From Pseudoalteromonas rubra (GTDB lineage Bacteria > Pseudomonadota > Gammaproteobacteria > Enterobacterales > Alteromonadaceae): a stretch of 64,000 nt of DNA. The DNA lies in the NCBI RefSeq assembly GCF_005886805.2, contig NZ_CP045429.1, forward strand, positions 2,388,501 to 2,452,500, in the 5' to 3' direction. Below are positions 56,094 to 64,000 of the stretch, in pieces. The translations under genes were made by a program, and so were the position numbers. The notes below the pieces were generated by a model. That model ran no database searches, was not told the DNA's origin, and saw only the letters and a list, made by a program, of their open reading frames with translations. Position 1 is the first letter of the stretch. Each line of letters opens with the position of its first letter.

Positions 56094-57650
56094 TTACGCC
56101 AGTTTATCCGATGCAACTTTGTATTTTGGATCTTCTATCACATTCACTTCCACCAAATCTGCCGCTTTTGCCAATAACTGCTGGCAATCCTGACTCAGGT
56201 GACGCAAATGCAATTTCTTTCCGGCCTTAGTGTACTTTTCTGCAAGCGCATCAATGGCTTCAATTGCACTGTGGTCGGCAACTCGGCTATGTTTGAACTC
56301 AATGATCACATCAGCCGGATCATTTGCCACATCAAACAACTCAGCAAAATTCTTCACAGAGCCAAAGAATAATGGGCCATGTAACTCATACACTTTTGAG
56401 CCCTGCTCATCAATGTAATTGCTGGTATAGATGTGTTTAGCGTGCTCCCAGGCGAAAACCAGCGCTGAGACAATCACACCAACACAGACTGCGATAGCGA
56501 GGTCGGTCACCACTGTGACACCAGATACCAGGACAATTACAAACGCGTCGCTCTTTGGAATGCGCTTCATCAGGCGGAAGCTGGACCACTCAAAAGTACC
56601 CAGTACAACCATAAACATCACACCAACCAAAGCAGCCAGTGGGATCATTTCGATTAGGCTGGCAGCAAACAAGATAAAGGCAAGTAGTAATATGGCAGCG
56701 GTAATACCAGACAGACGGCTACGACCACCTGAATTAATGTTGATCATTGACTGACCAATCATTGCACAGCCACCCATTGCACCGAATACACCACAGGTCA
56801 TGTTTGCAGCGCCCTGGCCAATACACTCTCTGTTCGAATGGCCACGTGTTTCAGTGATCTCGTCGATCAAGGTCAGGGTCAGTAATGATTCAATCAGACC
56901 AATCGCGGCAAGGATCAGTGCATATGGGAAAATAATCATGAAAGTTTCCCATGTCCACGGCACCTGAGGGATATGGAATTCAGGGAAGCCGCCTGCAATA
57001 GTAGCATTCACATTGCCACTCATATCTTTGAGGTAATCCAGAACGTTACGCGTATCCAGGTCGAGTCCAATCACCAAACCAGTAACCACCAGGATTGCTG
57101 CCAGGCTTGACGGTACCGCCGTTGTTAGTTTTGGTAGAAAGTGGATGATTGCCATCGTCAACGCTACCAGACCAGCCATGATATAAAGCTGCTGTCCTTG
57201 CATCCACTGTAATGTGCCAGTTCCATCCATCACCTTAAACTGGCCAAGCTGAGCCAGGAAAATCACGATGGCCAGGCCATTTACGAAGCCGAGCATCACC
57301 GGGTGCGGTACCATACGAATGAACTTACCAAGCTTAAATACGCCTGCGAGGATCTGTAAGACCCCCATCAGCAACACTGTCGCAAACAGGTATTCGACAC
57401 CATGTTCAATCACCAGGCTCACCATAACGACGGCAAGCGCACCGGTTGCACCAGATATCATACCTGGACGACCACCAAAAATAGACGTGATCAAGCCCAC
57501 GATGAACGCGGCGTATAAGCCGACTAATGGGTCGACATGTGCGACAAACGCAAATGCGACAGCTTCAGGTACCAACGCCAGAGCGACGGTCAATCCTGAC
57601 AGTATGTCGTTCTTAGCAGAGCTGGGCGCTTTGCCTATTAGATTAAACAT
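56094..57650 (-). CDS. SulP family anion transporter
   Basis: A 518-residue inner-membrane transporter. The membrane part (about 1-400, 12-14 helices) contains the SulP features [27 protein letters not shown] and [19 protein letters not shown], and [15 protein letters not shown]-terminal STAS domain follows (about 410-510, [31 protein letters not shown]). Substrates in the family include sulphate, bicarbonate and dicarboxylates; which one applies here cannot be read from sequence. GGGGAT precedes the ATG. Confidence 0.92.
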   Translation of the reverse strand: MFNLIGKAPSSAKNDILSGLTVALALVPEAVAFAFVAHVDPLVGLYAAFIVGLITSIFGGRPGMISGATGALAVVMVSLVIEHGVEYLFATVLLMGVLQILAGVFKLGKFIRMVPHPVMLGFVNGLAIVIFLAQLGQFKVMDGTGTLQWMQGQQLYIMAGLVALTMAIIHFLPKLTTAVPSSLAAILVVTGLVIGLDLDTRNVLDYLKDMSGNVNATIAGGFPEFHIPQVPWTWETFMIIFPYALILAAIGLIESLLTLTLIDEITETRGHSNRECIGQGAANMTCGVFGAMGGCAMIGQSMININSGGRSRLSGITAAILLLAFILFAASLIEMIPLAALVGVMFMVVLGTFEWSSFRLMKRIPKSDAFVIVLVSGVTVVTDLAIAVCVGVIVSALVFAWEHAKHIYTSNYIDEQGSKVYELHGPLFFGSVKNFAELFDVANDPADVIIEFKHSRVADHSAIEAIDALAEKYTKAGKKLHLRHLSQDCQQLLAKAADLVEVNVIEDPKYKVASDKLA

Positions 57651-57679
57651 TTAAATCCCCAAGATTATTACTACGACAG

Positions 57680-57714
57680 AAAAGCGCTGGATCCTAGCAA
57701 AATCCAGCGCTTTT
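57680..57714 (-). terminator. Terminator after the Lrp-family gene
   Basis: A 13-bp perfect stem AAAAGCGCTGGAT / ATCCAGCGCTTTT with a nine-base loop ends the regulator transcript and lies in the leader of the SulP gene. Confidence 0.8.
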
Positions 57715-57762
57715 AACAAATGAGATACATTATAGTTGAGTTTCAGGTCTGATGTATGACAA

Positions 57763-58221
57763 TCAGATTGGCAGGGCTGTGGTTCGCTTAACGCACGTCA
57801 TTGTAACGTTTGAATGAACTTCCTGAACATATTCGAGGTTGAGCAGATTATCTCTGACAAATTGCTCATACCCTTCTATACCACGAGAAATAATGCGTAA
57901 CATAAAGTCCATCGTGCCTGCCATCGTATAGCACTCAGTGACTTCGTCATAACTCATGATCAATTTTTCGAATTCTGCAAGGTTATTACGGCCATGGTTA
58001 GATAACTTAACATGAGCATAAACAAGCATATCAAAACCAAGCTGTTTCTCATCCAGCAATGCAACTTTTCCTTTGATATAACCATCTTGCTCGAGTTTGG
58101 CAATACGACGCCAACAAGGTGACTGGGACAGCCCTACTTTGTCGGCTATTTCTGCCGTAGATAAACTCGCATCTTGCTGTAACAGCGCTAGTATTTGACG
58201 ATCAACCTGATTTAATGACAT
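57763..58221 (-). CDS. Lrp/AsnC family transcriptional regulator
   Basis: A 152-residue regulator. It has an N-terminal helix-turn-helix (MSLNQVDRQILALLQQDASLSTAEIADKVGLSQSPCWRRI in two parts, 1-45) and a C-terminal RAM ligand-binding domain (about 65-145; ECYTMAGTMDFMLRII). The N-terminus resembles the AsnC/BkdR-type subgroup, often linked to amino-acid catabolism. Its targets are unknown; autoregulation is likely for the family. Confidence 0.9.
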   Translation of the reverse strand: MSLNQVDRQILALLQQDASLSTAEIADKVGLSQSPCWRRIAKLEQDGYIKGKVALLDEKQLGFDMLVYAHVKLSNHGRNNLAEFEKLIMSYDEVTECYTMAGTMDFMLRIISRGIEGYEQFVRDNLLNLEYVQEVHSNVTMTCVKRTTALPI

Positions 58222-58275
58222 ATTTTTCTTAATTTTTAATTAGTTAAATGAATACAGTGCCGATAGACTCAGTTA

Positions 58276-58917
58276 TCAGCCAAACCGCCCGCTCATAAAA
58301 GGATTATGTCGCTGCTCATACCCAATCGACGTATCTTCACCATGGCCACTCATTACCCGAGTCGCCTCTGGTAAAGTGAATAGCTGAGTTTCGATAGAAC
58401 GTTTTAGCAATGCCGCATCCCCCTTTGGAAAATCTGTTCTGCCGACTGAGCCCTTGAACAACACATCACCAACCAATACAGTTGCACTCTGTGGCTCATA
58501 AAACACGACATGACCCGGCGTATGTCCGGGACAGTGGCGCACTTCCAATTTCAGCTCGCCAAGTTCAACGCATTCGCCGTCTTCAAGCCAGCGTCTGGGA
58601 AAGAACGAGGCCTGCGGTGCAAAGCCAAACATCTGCGCTTGCATAGGTAATGCATCAAACCAAAACTTATCTTCGCGCTGTGGCCCGACAATATCAACCC
58701 CTAAAGCTTCGGATAACGCCTCACTGGCACCAACATGGTCAAGATGCCCATGCGTAAGCAAAATCATTTCAACTTTAAGGGTGCGTTCCTTTATAACAGA
58801 CAATATTTTATCAACATCGCCCCCCGGGTCAACCACTGCGCACAGACCTGTGCCAGGACAACAAATAATCCGACAGTTCTGCATAAATGGTGTGACGGGT
58901 ATGGTGATTACCTGCAT
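58276..58917 (-). CDS. Metallo-beta-lactamase-fold hydrolase, YcbL-like
   Basis: A 213-residue binuclear zinc hydrolase of the glyoxalase II-like group. The metal motif is LLTHGHLDHVGAS; further ligands are in VRHCPGHTPGHVVF, VLVGDVLFKGSVGRTDFP and MSGHGEDTSIGYE. The length and the ITIPVTPFMQNC start match E. coli YcbL. Its ATG directly follows the stop codon of the upstream M14 peptidase, so the two share an operon. Confidence 0.88.
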   Translation of the reverse strand: MQVITIPVTPFMQNCRIICCPGTGLCAVVDPGGDVDKILSVIKERTLKVEMILLTHGHLDHVGASEALSEALGVDIVGPQREDKFWFDALPMQAQMFGFAPQASFFPRRWLEDGECVELGELKLEVRHCPGHTPGHVVFYEPQSATVLVGDVLFKGSVGRTDFPKGDAALLKRSIETQLFTLPEATRVMSGHGEDTSIGYEQRHNPFMSGRFG

Positions 58918-60708
58918 TTATTTTTCCTTAAAGGACATGAGTATCGGATACTTCAGATAAGCCTGATCATAATATGGCGTACGCTGATATAGCCACTCCA
59001 TTCTCGCTTTTGGATCTTTCGCAAAGGCTTTATCCTCGCTGATTTTTTTATCAAACGCCAGTGCCATTGCCGGATTGTCTTTTAACATTTTCCGGGCGAA
59101 AGGTTCAAGCGCATAATTTTCAACGTACTCAGTGCGCTGGAACACGCCAGGGAAATCCCCCCAGGCGAAAAACGAGTCAGGTGCTTGAGGGTGTAGCAAA
59201 TGGGTTACCAGCTCTCCATTGGCTTGCTGAGTTGACACTCGATACCAGCCCGACAGGCTCAGGGATGTCGACACTGCCTGCTGCTCAAATTCGGCACTAA
59301 CACGAAAACGCCCTTCAAATGGGGTGTCTGCAAATTGATATGAGGTTATCGCAAGCTGAACCAAATCATCAGCCAATACATCAGTATTCAGCTGCTCAAC
59401 GGTAACCCCATGGAGTTTAAGCTTTTCCACAGTATTGGTATAAGCAGGCGGAATGTAAAACGCACTGGGCACTTTCACTTTAACCTTTACTTCTTTTTGC
59501 CAGTAAACGGGGAGTTGCTCATACAACATTGGCTCGCCAAGATATTTGGCTTCCATTTGACCTGATAACGCACTTTTGAAGCGTTTATAGGCAATACCTT
59601 TAAATGTTATCAGTGCTGGTTTTTCAGCATAGCTGCGTTCAACAACCAACTCATCCGGCACAAAATGTTTCTCTGTTTCAACCGCTTTAGCTAATGCCTG
59701 ATGATGCTCAGACAATGCATCAATGACGCCATCAACAAATACATAAGTACCTAGTACTCGTTGTTTATAAGGTTTTAGAGAATGATTCTCTAACAATATG
59801 CTCGGCAGTGCCTTAATATCTGCCCAGCCATTTGAAAACCGCGGGCCAGCCACCCAGCCTGCGAGCCCTTTTTTAAAGTCTCGTTTATCCATTACAAACA
59901 CCAGAGGGCCTGGCTCATGGCCTTGCTGGCGAAGTTTTTCGTCTATCATAGGCGTAAAATGCTGCTCCAGCACTTTAGCAACAGCGGGCGACTCACTGGC
60001 AAAGCTGGGGTTAAACCCATAGGTAATATCATATTGATAGTCAGCGCCATCCGTCACATGCAAGTCAAGATACATAGCGGGCTGGTATTGATTGATCACT
60101 TGCATAACAGCTCGCACACCTGGCGTGTCAAGCTTAGTGTAGTCACGATTGAGGTTCAGATTGAGCCCATTGGTGCGATAACCCATCGTCGCAGGGCCAC
60201 GCTGATTTATGCGGTTATAGGCACTTCTTCTCTCGTGACCATCGACGTTCAGCACGGGAATAAACAGAATATTAACCTTGTTGAGCACATCACGCCGTTT
60301 GCCCGTCGCTATATCGCGTAAAAGCATAAACATAGCATCTTTGCCGTCTATTTCGCCCGCGTGGATCCCAGCCTGGACCAGCAATGTCGGTTTGTTGTTA
60401 TTTTTCAACATAGCTGGACTGAACTGATTTACCTGAGACGCAATCAACATTTTAATATCGCGGCCTGCATTACTCTTCCCTATCGTAACCGCCTTAAACT
60501 GAGTTGGATTCGCCGCGACCAGGCGGTCGATAAATGCCATCGTTTTTGCATAGTCCGGACTTTCCAGACCCTTGCTCAGTTCAAAATCTGTGGTGAGTGG
60601 TCCCTGCTCCTGCATCAGGTCGACACTTTTTCCCTGCCAGTCTTGCAGCGGTGGTAAATGACTATTCAGATTTACTGTTGCACTTAGCAAAACAATGCCT
60701 AAATTCAT
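58918..60708 (-). CDS. M14 family metallocarboxypeptidase-like protein, exported
   Basis: A 596-residue exported zinc peptidase-like protein. After a short signal-like N-terminus (to about 20), the M14 domain spans about 40-340: LVQAGIHAGEIDGKDAMF (H-x-x-E zinc ligands), RTNGLNLNLNRDYTKLD (substrate Arg/Asn region), YLDLHVTDGADYQYD (third zinc His) and LLENHSLKPYKQR (candidate catalytic Glu). A second domain of about 250 residues follows, with no motif I recognise. The ATG at 60708 is preferred over a TTG six bases earlier. Substrate unknown, probably peptides or peptidoglycan fragments. Confidence 0.87.
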   Translation of the reverse strand: MNLGIVLLSATVNLNSHLPPLQDWQGKSVDLMQEQGPLTTDFELSKGLESPDYAKTMAFIDRLVAANPTQFKAVTIGKSNAGRDIKMLIASQVNQFSPAMLKNNNKPTLLVQAGIHAGEIDGKDAMFMLLRDIATGKRRDVLNKVNILFIPVLNVDGHERRSAYNRINQRGPATMGYRTNGLNLNLNRDYTKLDTPGVRAVMQVINQYQPAMYLDLHVTDGADYQYDITYGFNPSFASESPAVAKVLEQHFTPMIDEKLRQQGHEPGPLVFVMDKRDFKKGLAGWVAGPRFSNGWADIKALPSILLENHSLKPYKQRVLGTYVFVDGVIDALSEHHQALAKAVETEKHFVPDELVVERSYAEKPALITFKGIAYKRFKSALSGQMEAKYLGEPMLYEQLPVYWQKEVKVKVKVPSAFYIPPAYTNTVEKLKLHGVTVEQLNTDVLADDLVQLAITSYQFADTPFEGRFRVSAEFEQQAVSTSLSLSGWYRVSTQQANGELVTHLLHPQAPDSFFAWGDFPGVFQRTEYVENYALEPFARKMLKDNPAMALAFDKKISEDKAFAKDPKARMEWLYQRTPYYDQAYLKYPILMSFKEK

Positions 60709-60849
60709 AAACAATCTTTATTTTTATCTATCAATATAATGATTATATCAATATTTAAATTAACAACTTACAATGTGCGGTGATTCTACAAAAATTCACA
60801 GTTAATCGCGAGCTAACTTTTGGCACTGCGAAAAAACATGGATAAACAC

Positions 60850-61680
60850 ATGACAAAATCGATTTTAATCACAGGTTGCTCCACCGGCATTGGCCATTAC
60901 TGCGCCAAAGCGCTTCATCACAGTGGGTTTCGAGTAGTGGCGTCGGTGCGCAATCCTGAACACTTGACGCGCTTTGAAGCTGATGGCATACCCTGCATCC
61001 TGTTGGATCTGGCGGATGAAGCGTCTATCAAAAAGGGGTTTGATGAGGCTGTTGCGCTGTGCGACGGAAAGCTCGATGCGCTGTTTAACAACGGCGCTTA
61101 TGGTCAGCCCGGCGCGGTAGAAGACTTACCAACCGAGGTTTTACGCGCACAATTTGAAACCAATTTGTTCGGCTGGCATACCCTGACGCGCATGGCAGTT
61201 GCCCATATGAGAAACCATGGCGGCGACAGCCGAATCATTCAAAACTCATCCGTTCTGGGACTTGTCGCTTTGCCCTACCGCGGCGCCTACAATGCCAGTA
61301 AATTCGCGTTGGAAGGGCTTACAGATACACTCCGCATGGAGCTAAATGGGTCAAATATTCAGGTAAGCCTGATAGAGCCTGGCCCTGTCTTATCTGATTT
61401 TCGTCGTAATGCGCGCATTGCGTTTGAACAACATATTGAAATAAACAGCAGTGCACATAAAGCGGAATACGAAGCACAGTTAGCACGACTGAATGCGCAG
61501 TCTGCACCTCAAAAGTTTACCTTAGGGCCTGATGCAGTCTACGAAAAGCTCGTGCATGCACTGACAGCAAAACGTGCAAAGCCAAGGTATTACGTCACCT
61601 TCCCGACCTACTTAATGGGATATCTTAAGCGCTTGCTTAGCTCAACCTGGCTGGACAAAATTTTGCTCAAAAATAGATAG
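60850..61680 (+). CDS. Short-chain dehydrogenase/reductase
   Basis: A 276-residue classical SDR. The cofactor motif is TGCSTGIG, NNGAYG follows strand 4, and the catalytic set is S in QNSSVLG plus YNASK. The sequence resembles the larger SDRs acting on lipid or retinol-like substrates in gammaproteobacteria; the actual substrate is unknown. The ATG at 60850 starts right at the fold; ATG 60838 and TTG 60820 are in-frame alternatives with no better ribosome-binding site. Confidence 0.88.
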   Translation: MTKSILITGCSTGIGHYCAKALHHSGFRVVASVRNPEHLTRFEADGIPCILLDLADEASIKKGFDEAVALCDGKLDALFNNGAYGQPGAVEDLPTEVLRAQFETNLFGWHTLTRMAVAHMRNHGGDSRIIQNSSVLGLVALPYRGAYNASKFALEGLTDTLRMELNGSNIQVSLIEPGPVLSDFRRNARIAFEQHIEINSSAHKAEYEAQLARLNAQSAPQKFTLGPDAVYEKLVHALTAKRAKPRYYVTFPTYLMGYLKRLLSSTWLDKILLKNR

Positions 61681-61684
61681 GATC

Positions 61685-61710
61685 AAAAAAAGGAGCCATA
61701 GGCTCCTTTT
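61685..61710. terminator. Bidirectional terminator between SDR gene and rplT
   Basis: AAAAGGAGCC pairs with GGCTCCTTTT around ATA, with A and T runs on both sides, between convergent genes. Confidence 0.85.
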
Positions 61711-61737
61711 CTTTCAATCGCTTAACTTAATATGGAA

Positions 61738-62097
61738 TTAAGCTGCAAGACCTTCTTTTGCTTTAGCAACAAGTGCTGCGAAAGCTACCTGGTCGTATAC
61801 TGCGATATCAGCTAGGATCTTACGATCGATTTCAACAGATGACTTTTTAAGGCCATTGATGAAACGGCTGTAAGAAAGGCCGTTTTGACGTGCAGCAGCG
61901 TTGATACGTGCAATCCATAGTTGACGGAAAGTACGTTTCTTAGCGCGACGGTCACGGTAAGCGTATTGACCTGCTTTAGTTACTGCCTGGAAAGCTACGC
62001 GATAAACGCGTGAACGCGCTCCGTAGTAACCTTTAGCTTGCTTTAATACTTTTTTGTGACGTGCACGTGCGATAACACCGCGTTTAACTCTTGCCAT
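61738..62097 (-). CDS. rplT: 50S ribosomal protein L20
   Basis: An early 50S assembly protein that binds 23S rRNA and, in E. coli, represses rpmI-rplT translation. The 119-residue protein has the full N-terminal basic helix ([20 protein letters not shown]) and the globular part with [19 protein letters not shown]. It follows rpmI by 15 bases. The pheST genes that follow rplT in E. coli are not here; the operon ends at a terminator. Confidence 0.98.
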   Translation of the reverse strand: MARVKRGVIARARHKKVLKQAKGYYGARSRVYRVAFQAVTKAGQYAYRDRRAKKRTFRQLWIARINAAARQNGLSYSRFINGLKKSSVEIDRKILADIAVYDQVAFAALVAKAKEGLAA

Positions 62098-62112
62098 TTC
62101 TGATATCCTCTA

Positions 62113-62313
62113 TTAAGCGAATGGTAACATACGATTGATAAGACCCAGGTCATTCTTATGAACCATAGTCTTGTTACGTAGGTGAAGTTTACGCTTAGAA
62201 GATTTCTTAGTCAGAATGTGACGAAGATGCGACTGTTTACGCTTGAAACCGCCAGAAGCAGTCTTTTTGAAGCGCTTAGCAGCACCTCTGTGTGTCTTTA
62301 GTTTGTAAGACAT
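62113..62313 (-). CDS. rpmI: 50S ribosomal protein L35
   Basis: A 66-residue basic ribosomal protein, with [20 protein letters not shown] and [17 protein letters not shown] typical of L35 and the end INRMLPFA. The start at 62313 gives family length; the upstream in-frame residues fall in the structured leader. It is co-transcribed with infC and rplT. Confidence 0.97.
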   Translation of the reverse strand: MSYKLKTHRGAAKRFKKTASGGFKRKQSHLRHILTKKSSKRKLHLRNKTMVHKNDLGLINRMLPFA

Positions 62314-62407
62314 TGCAATAACTCCAAATGATATTGCGTTAACGTTATGCAAGCAGGCGGATGATAAACATCACTTTGTTGGCCTGGTATGCACCCTAAT
62401 TCCGGTG

Positions 62408-62478
62408 AAAGGCCACATGTGGCCTTTACTTAGGTACCGGTTAACTCAGGTGGCTGACGCACTTTAAACCTGAGTTAA
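62408..62478 (-). promoter_or_regulatory. Structured leader between infC and rpmI
   Basis: Two strong hairpins fill this intergenic region: the palindrome AAAGGCCACATGTGGCCTTT (62408-62427) and an 11-bp stem TTAACTCAGGT / ACCTGAGTTAA (62441-62478, 16-base loop). In E. coli, L20 represses this operon by binding RNA structure upstream of rpmI. These could be the equivalent, or a partial terminator; no T run follows. Confidence 0.45.
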
Positions 62479-62517
62479 ATTCTGTCGATCGTTAAATCGG
62501 CGCGTATTATGCCTTGC

Positions 62518-63066
62518 TTAAGACTTTTTCGCAATAGGTGCCATCATCATAATCATTTGACGACCTTCAACCCGGTTCGGGAATGACTCTACCTGAGCCA
62601 CTTCTTCCAGATCGGCTTTCAAACGATTAAGCATTTCAATGGCAATTTCCTGGTGAGCCATTTCACGGCCACGGAAACGAATGGTGATTTTCGCTTTGTC
62701 GCCCGCTTCAAGGAATTTGCGAAGGTTACGCAGTTTAACCTGATAATCGCCTTCGTCCGTGCCAGGACGGAATTTGATTTCTTTAACCTGGATCTGTTTT
62801 TGCTTTTTCTTTTGTTCTTTTTGTAGTTTTGCTTTTTCAAAAAGGAACTTACCATAGTCCATTACTTTACAGACTGGTGGCTCTGCATTTGGACTGATCT
62901 CAACCAGGTCCAGGCCGGCTTCTTCTGCAAGCGTTCTTGCTTCTCTAATAGAAACTACGCCCGCCTGCTCGCCTTCAGCGTCAATTAAGCGAACTTCTTT
63001 TGCTGATATTTCTTCATTGATACGATTTTTCTGAGCAGTAGTTTGCCCTTTTTTGCCGCCTCTAAT
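62518..63066 (-). CDS. infC: Translation initiation factor IF-3
   Basis: Binds the 30S subunit and checks start-codon pairing. The 182-residue protein starts at an ATT codon (63066), followed by RGGKKGQ, with GGAGG eight bases upstream, exactly as in E. coli infC, where the AUU start lets IF-3 repress its own synthesis. An upstream in-frame codon at 63081 overlaps the ribosome-binding site and is not a start. The N- and C-terminal IF-3 domains ([36 protein letters not shown]) are complete. Confidence 0.95.
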   Translation of the reverse strand: MRGGKKGQTTAQKNRINEEISAKEVRLIDAEGEQAGVVSIREARTLAEEAGLDLVEISPNAEPPVCKVMDYGKFLFEKAKLQKEQKKKQKQIQVKEIKFRPGTDEGDYQVKLRNLRKFLEAGDKAKITIRFRGREMAHQEIAIEMLNRLKADLEEVAQVESFPNRVEGRQMIMMMAPIAKKS

Positions 63067-63153
63067 GGTACGTTCCTCCAAAAAGTCAAAAATATATTGT
63101 GCGAAAAGCGATTTGAATTAAGTGATAAGCCTTTCGCACAGGTTTACTATAAA

Positions 63154-64000
63154 TTAACGTCTGTCTTTAATCTCTTCGCTGATTTTAGCGATGAAATCAT
63201 CTACAGAGAACTTGCCCAGGTCTTCACCTTTGCGCGTTCTTACCGCTACTTCTTGTTGTTCAACTTCTTTGTCACCGACAACAAGCAGATAAGGGATACG
63301 TTTTAAAGTATGCTCGCGGATTTTAAAGCCAATCTTTTCATTTCTCAAGTCAGCACAGGCTCTTATTCCCAGTTTATTCAGTTTTTGTACAACTTCGTGC
63401 ACATAGTCTGCCTGTTTGTCGGTGATATTCATGATCACCACTTGCTTCGGCGCAAGCCAGGTCGGGAATAACCCTGCGTACTCTTCGGTTAAAATACCGA
63501 TGAAACGCTCTATTGACCCTAACACGGCGCGGTGGATCATCACCGGCGTTTTACGTTCATTATTTTCCGCTACATAAGTCGCGCCTAAACGGCCCGGTAA
63601 AGCAAAGTCTAGCTGCACTGTGCCACATTGCCAAGCACGCTCAAGACAGTCATACAAAGTAAATTCGATCTTAGGGCCGTAGAATGCACCTTCGCCCGGC
63701 AAATAACCAAATTCGATATCATTTGCTTTTAGTGCATCAGCCAGTGCTTCTTCAGCCTTGTCCCACATTTCGTCATCACCGATACGTTTCTCAGGACGCG
63801 TTGAGAGCTTTACAACAATTTTCTCAAAGCCGAACGTCGAATAGGTATCATAGATCATATTGATACAGGCGGATACTTCATCCATTACCTGCTCTTCGGT
63901 ACAGAAGACGTGCGCATCATCCTGAGTAAAACCACGCACACGCATCAGGCCGTGCAATGCACCTGATGGCTCGTTACGGTGACAACAGCCAAACTCTGCC
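63154..64000 (-). CDS. thrS: Threonyl-tRNA synthetase (3' part; 5' end beyond window)
   Basis: The C-terminal 281 residues of a class II synthetase. The reading frame is open to the window edge, with the first visible residues [18 protein letters not shown] containing part of motif 2 and a zinc-site Cys. [37 protein letters not shown] holds motif 3 in its second half, and the anticodon-binding domain follows ([15 protein letters not shown] to the end). The gene continues upstream outside the window. It is the first gene of the thrS-infC-rpmI-rplT cluster. Confidence 0.97.
   Translation of the reverse strand, partial: AEFGCCHRNEPSGALHGLMRVRGFTQDDAHVFCTEEQVMDEVSACINMIYDTYSTFGFEKIVVKLSTRPEKRIGDDEMWDKAEEALADALKANDIEFGYLPGEGAFYGPKIEFTLYDCLERAWQCGTVQLDFALPGRLGATYVAENNERKTPVMIHRAVLGSIERFIGILTEEYAGLFPTWLAPKQVVIMNITDKQADYVHEVVQKLNKLGIRACADLRNEKIGFKIREHTLKRIPYLLVVGDKEVEQQEVAVRTRKGEDLGKFSVDDFIAKISEEIKDRR

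Overview
The window looks like a stretch of chromosome from a marine gammaproteobacterium of the Alteromonadales, most likely Pseudoalteromonas or a close relative. The basis is gene content, gene order and sequence style: the lapB-lapA-ihfB-rpsA-cmk-aroA-serC-gyrA block facing ubiG-mupP, nrdA-nrdB-yfaE, thrS-infC-rpmI-rplT, a tRNA-Val(GAC) cluster, and short AT-rich MITE-like repeats. This is recognition by eye, not a database result.

Layout. 1-2400: a small membrane protein, a yeast-type (Fcy1-like) cytosine deaminase, and an unknown gene flanked by two copies of a short inverted-repeat element. 2397-12783 (minus strand): pyrF, then envelope, nucleoid, translation, nucleotide, aromatic and serine biosynthesis genes, ending in gyrA. 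12966-18426 (plus): ubiG, a HAD phosphatase (probably mupP) and class Ia ribonucleotide reductase with its ferredoxin, behind NrdR and DnaA sites. 18418-25377: a YaeQ homologue, a His-rich TonB-dependent receptor (probably zinc), a YdjA nitroreductase, a DoxX protein, and FadH under a FadR-like site. 25613-31787: sppA, ansA, gnd and pyk; the pyk promoter carries a perfect LacI-type palindrome between its -35 and -10. 31857-36561 (minus): a LytS/LytTR two-component pair and two exported amidohydrolase-fold proteins, one of which has lost its metal ligands. 37179-42855: a small exported protein, a DUF445 membrane protein, a fructosamine-kinase-fold protein without its catalytic aspartates, a CPXCG protein, riboflavin synthase, a MATE exporter and a DUF3080 lipoprotein.

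42982-44440 is the most unusual part. It is an array of 12 tRNA-Val units at a regular 117-127 base period. Four are intact tRNA-Val(GAC). Eight keep the acceptor stem, D arm and encoded CCA, but their anticodon arm is replaced by the same unrelated 20-base block and their T loop is altered. These degenerate units are almost identical and (except the last) exactly 86 bases, so the altered form has itself been amplified.

44761-56043 is an accessory signalling and export region: a MalE-type binding protein overlapping a hybrid histidine kinase (no permease nearby), a secreted DJ-1/PfpI protein, and a membrane-bound CadC-type regulator with a predicted beta-propeller followed by a fusion protein/ABC ATPase/FtsX-type permease exporter operon. 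56094-61680: a SulP transporter, an Lrp/AsnC regulator, a metallo-beta-lactamase-fold hydrolase next to an M14 metallopeptidase, and a short-chain dehydrogenase. 61738-64000 (minus): rplT, rpmI, infC with an AUU start, and the 3' part of thrS, cut by the window edge.
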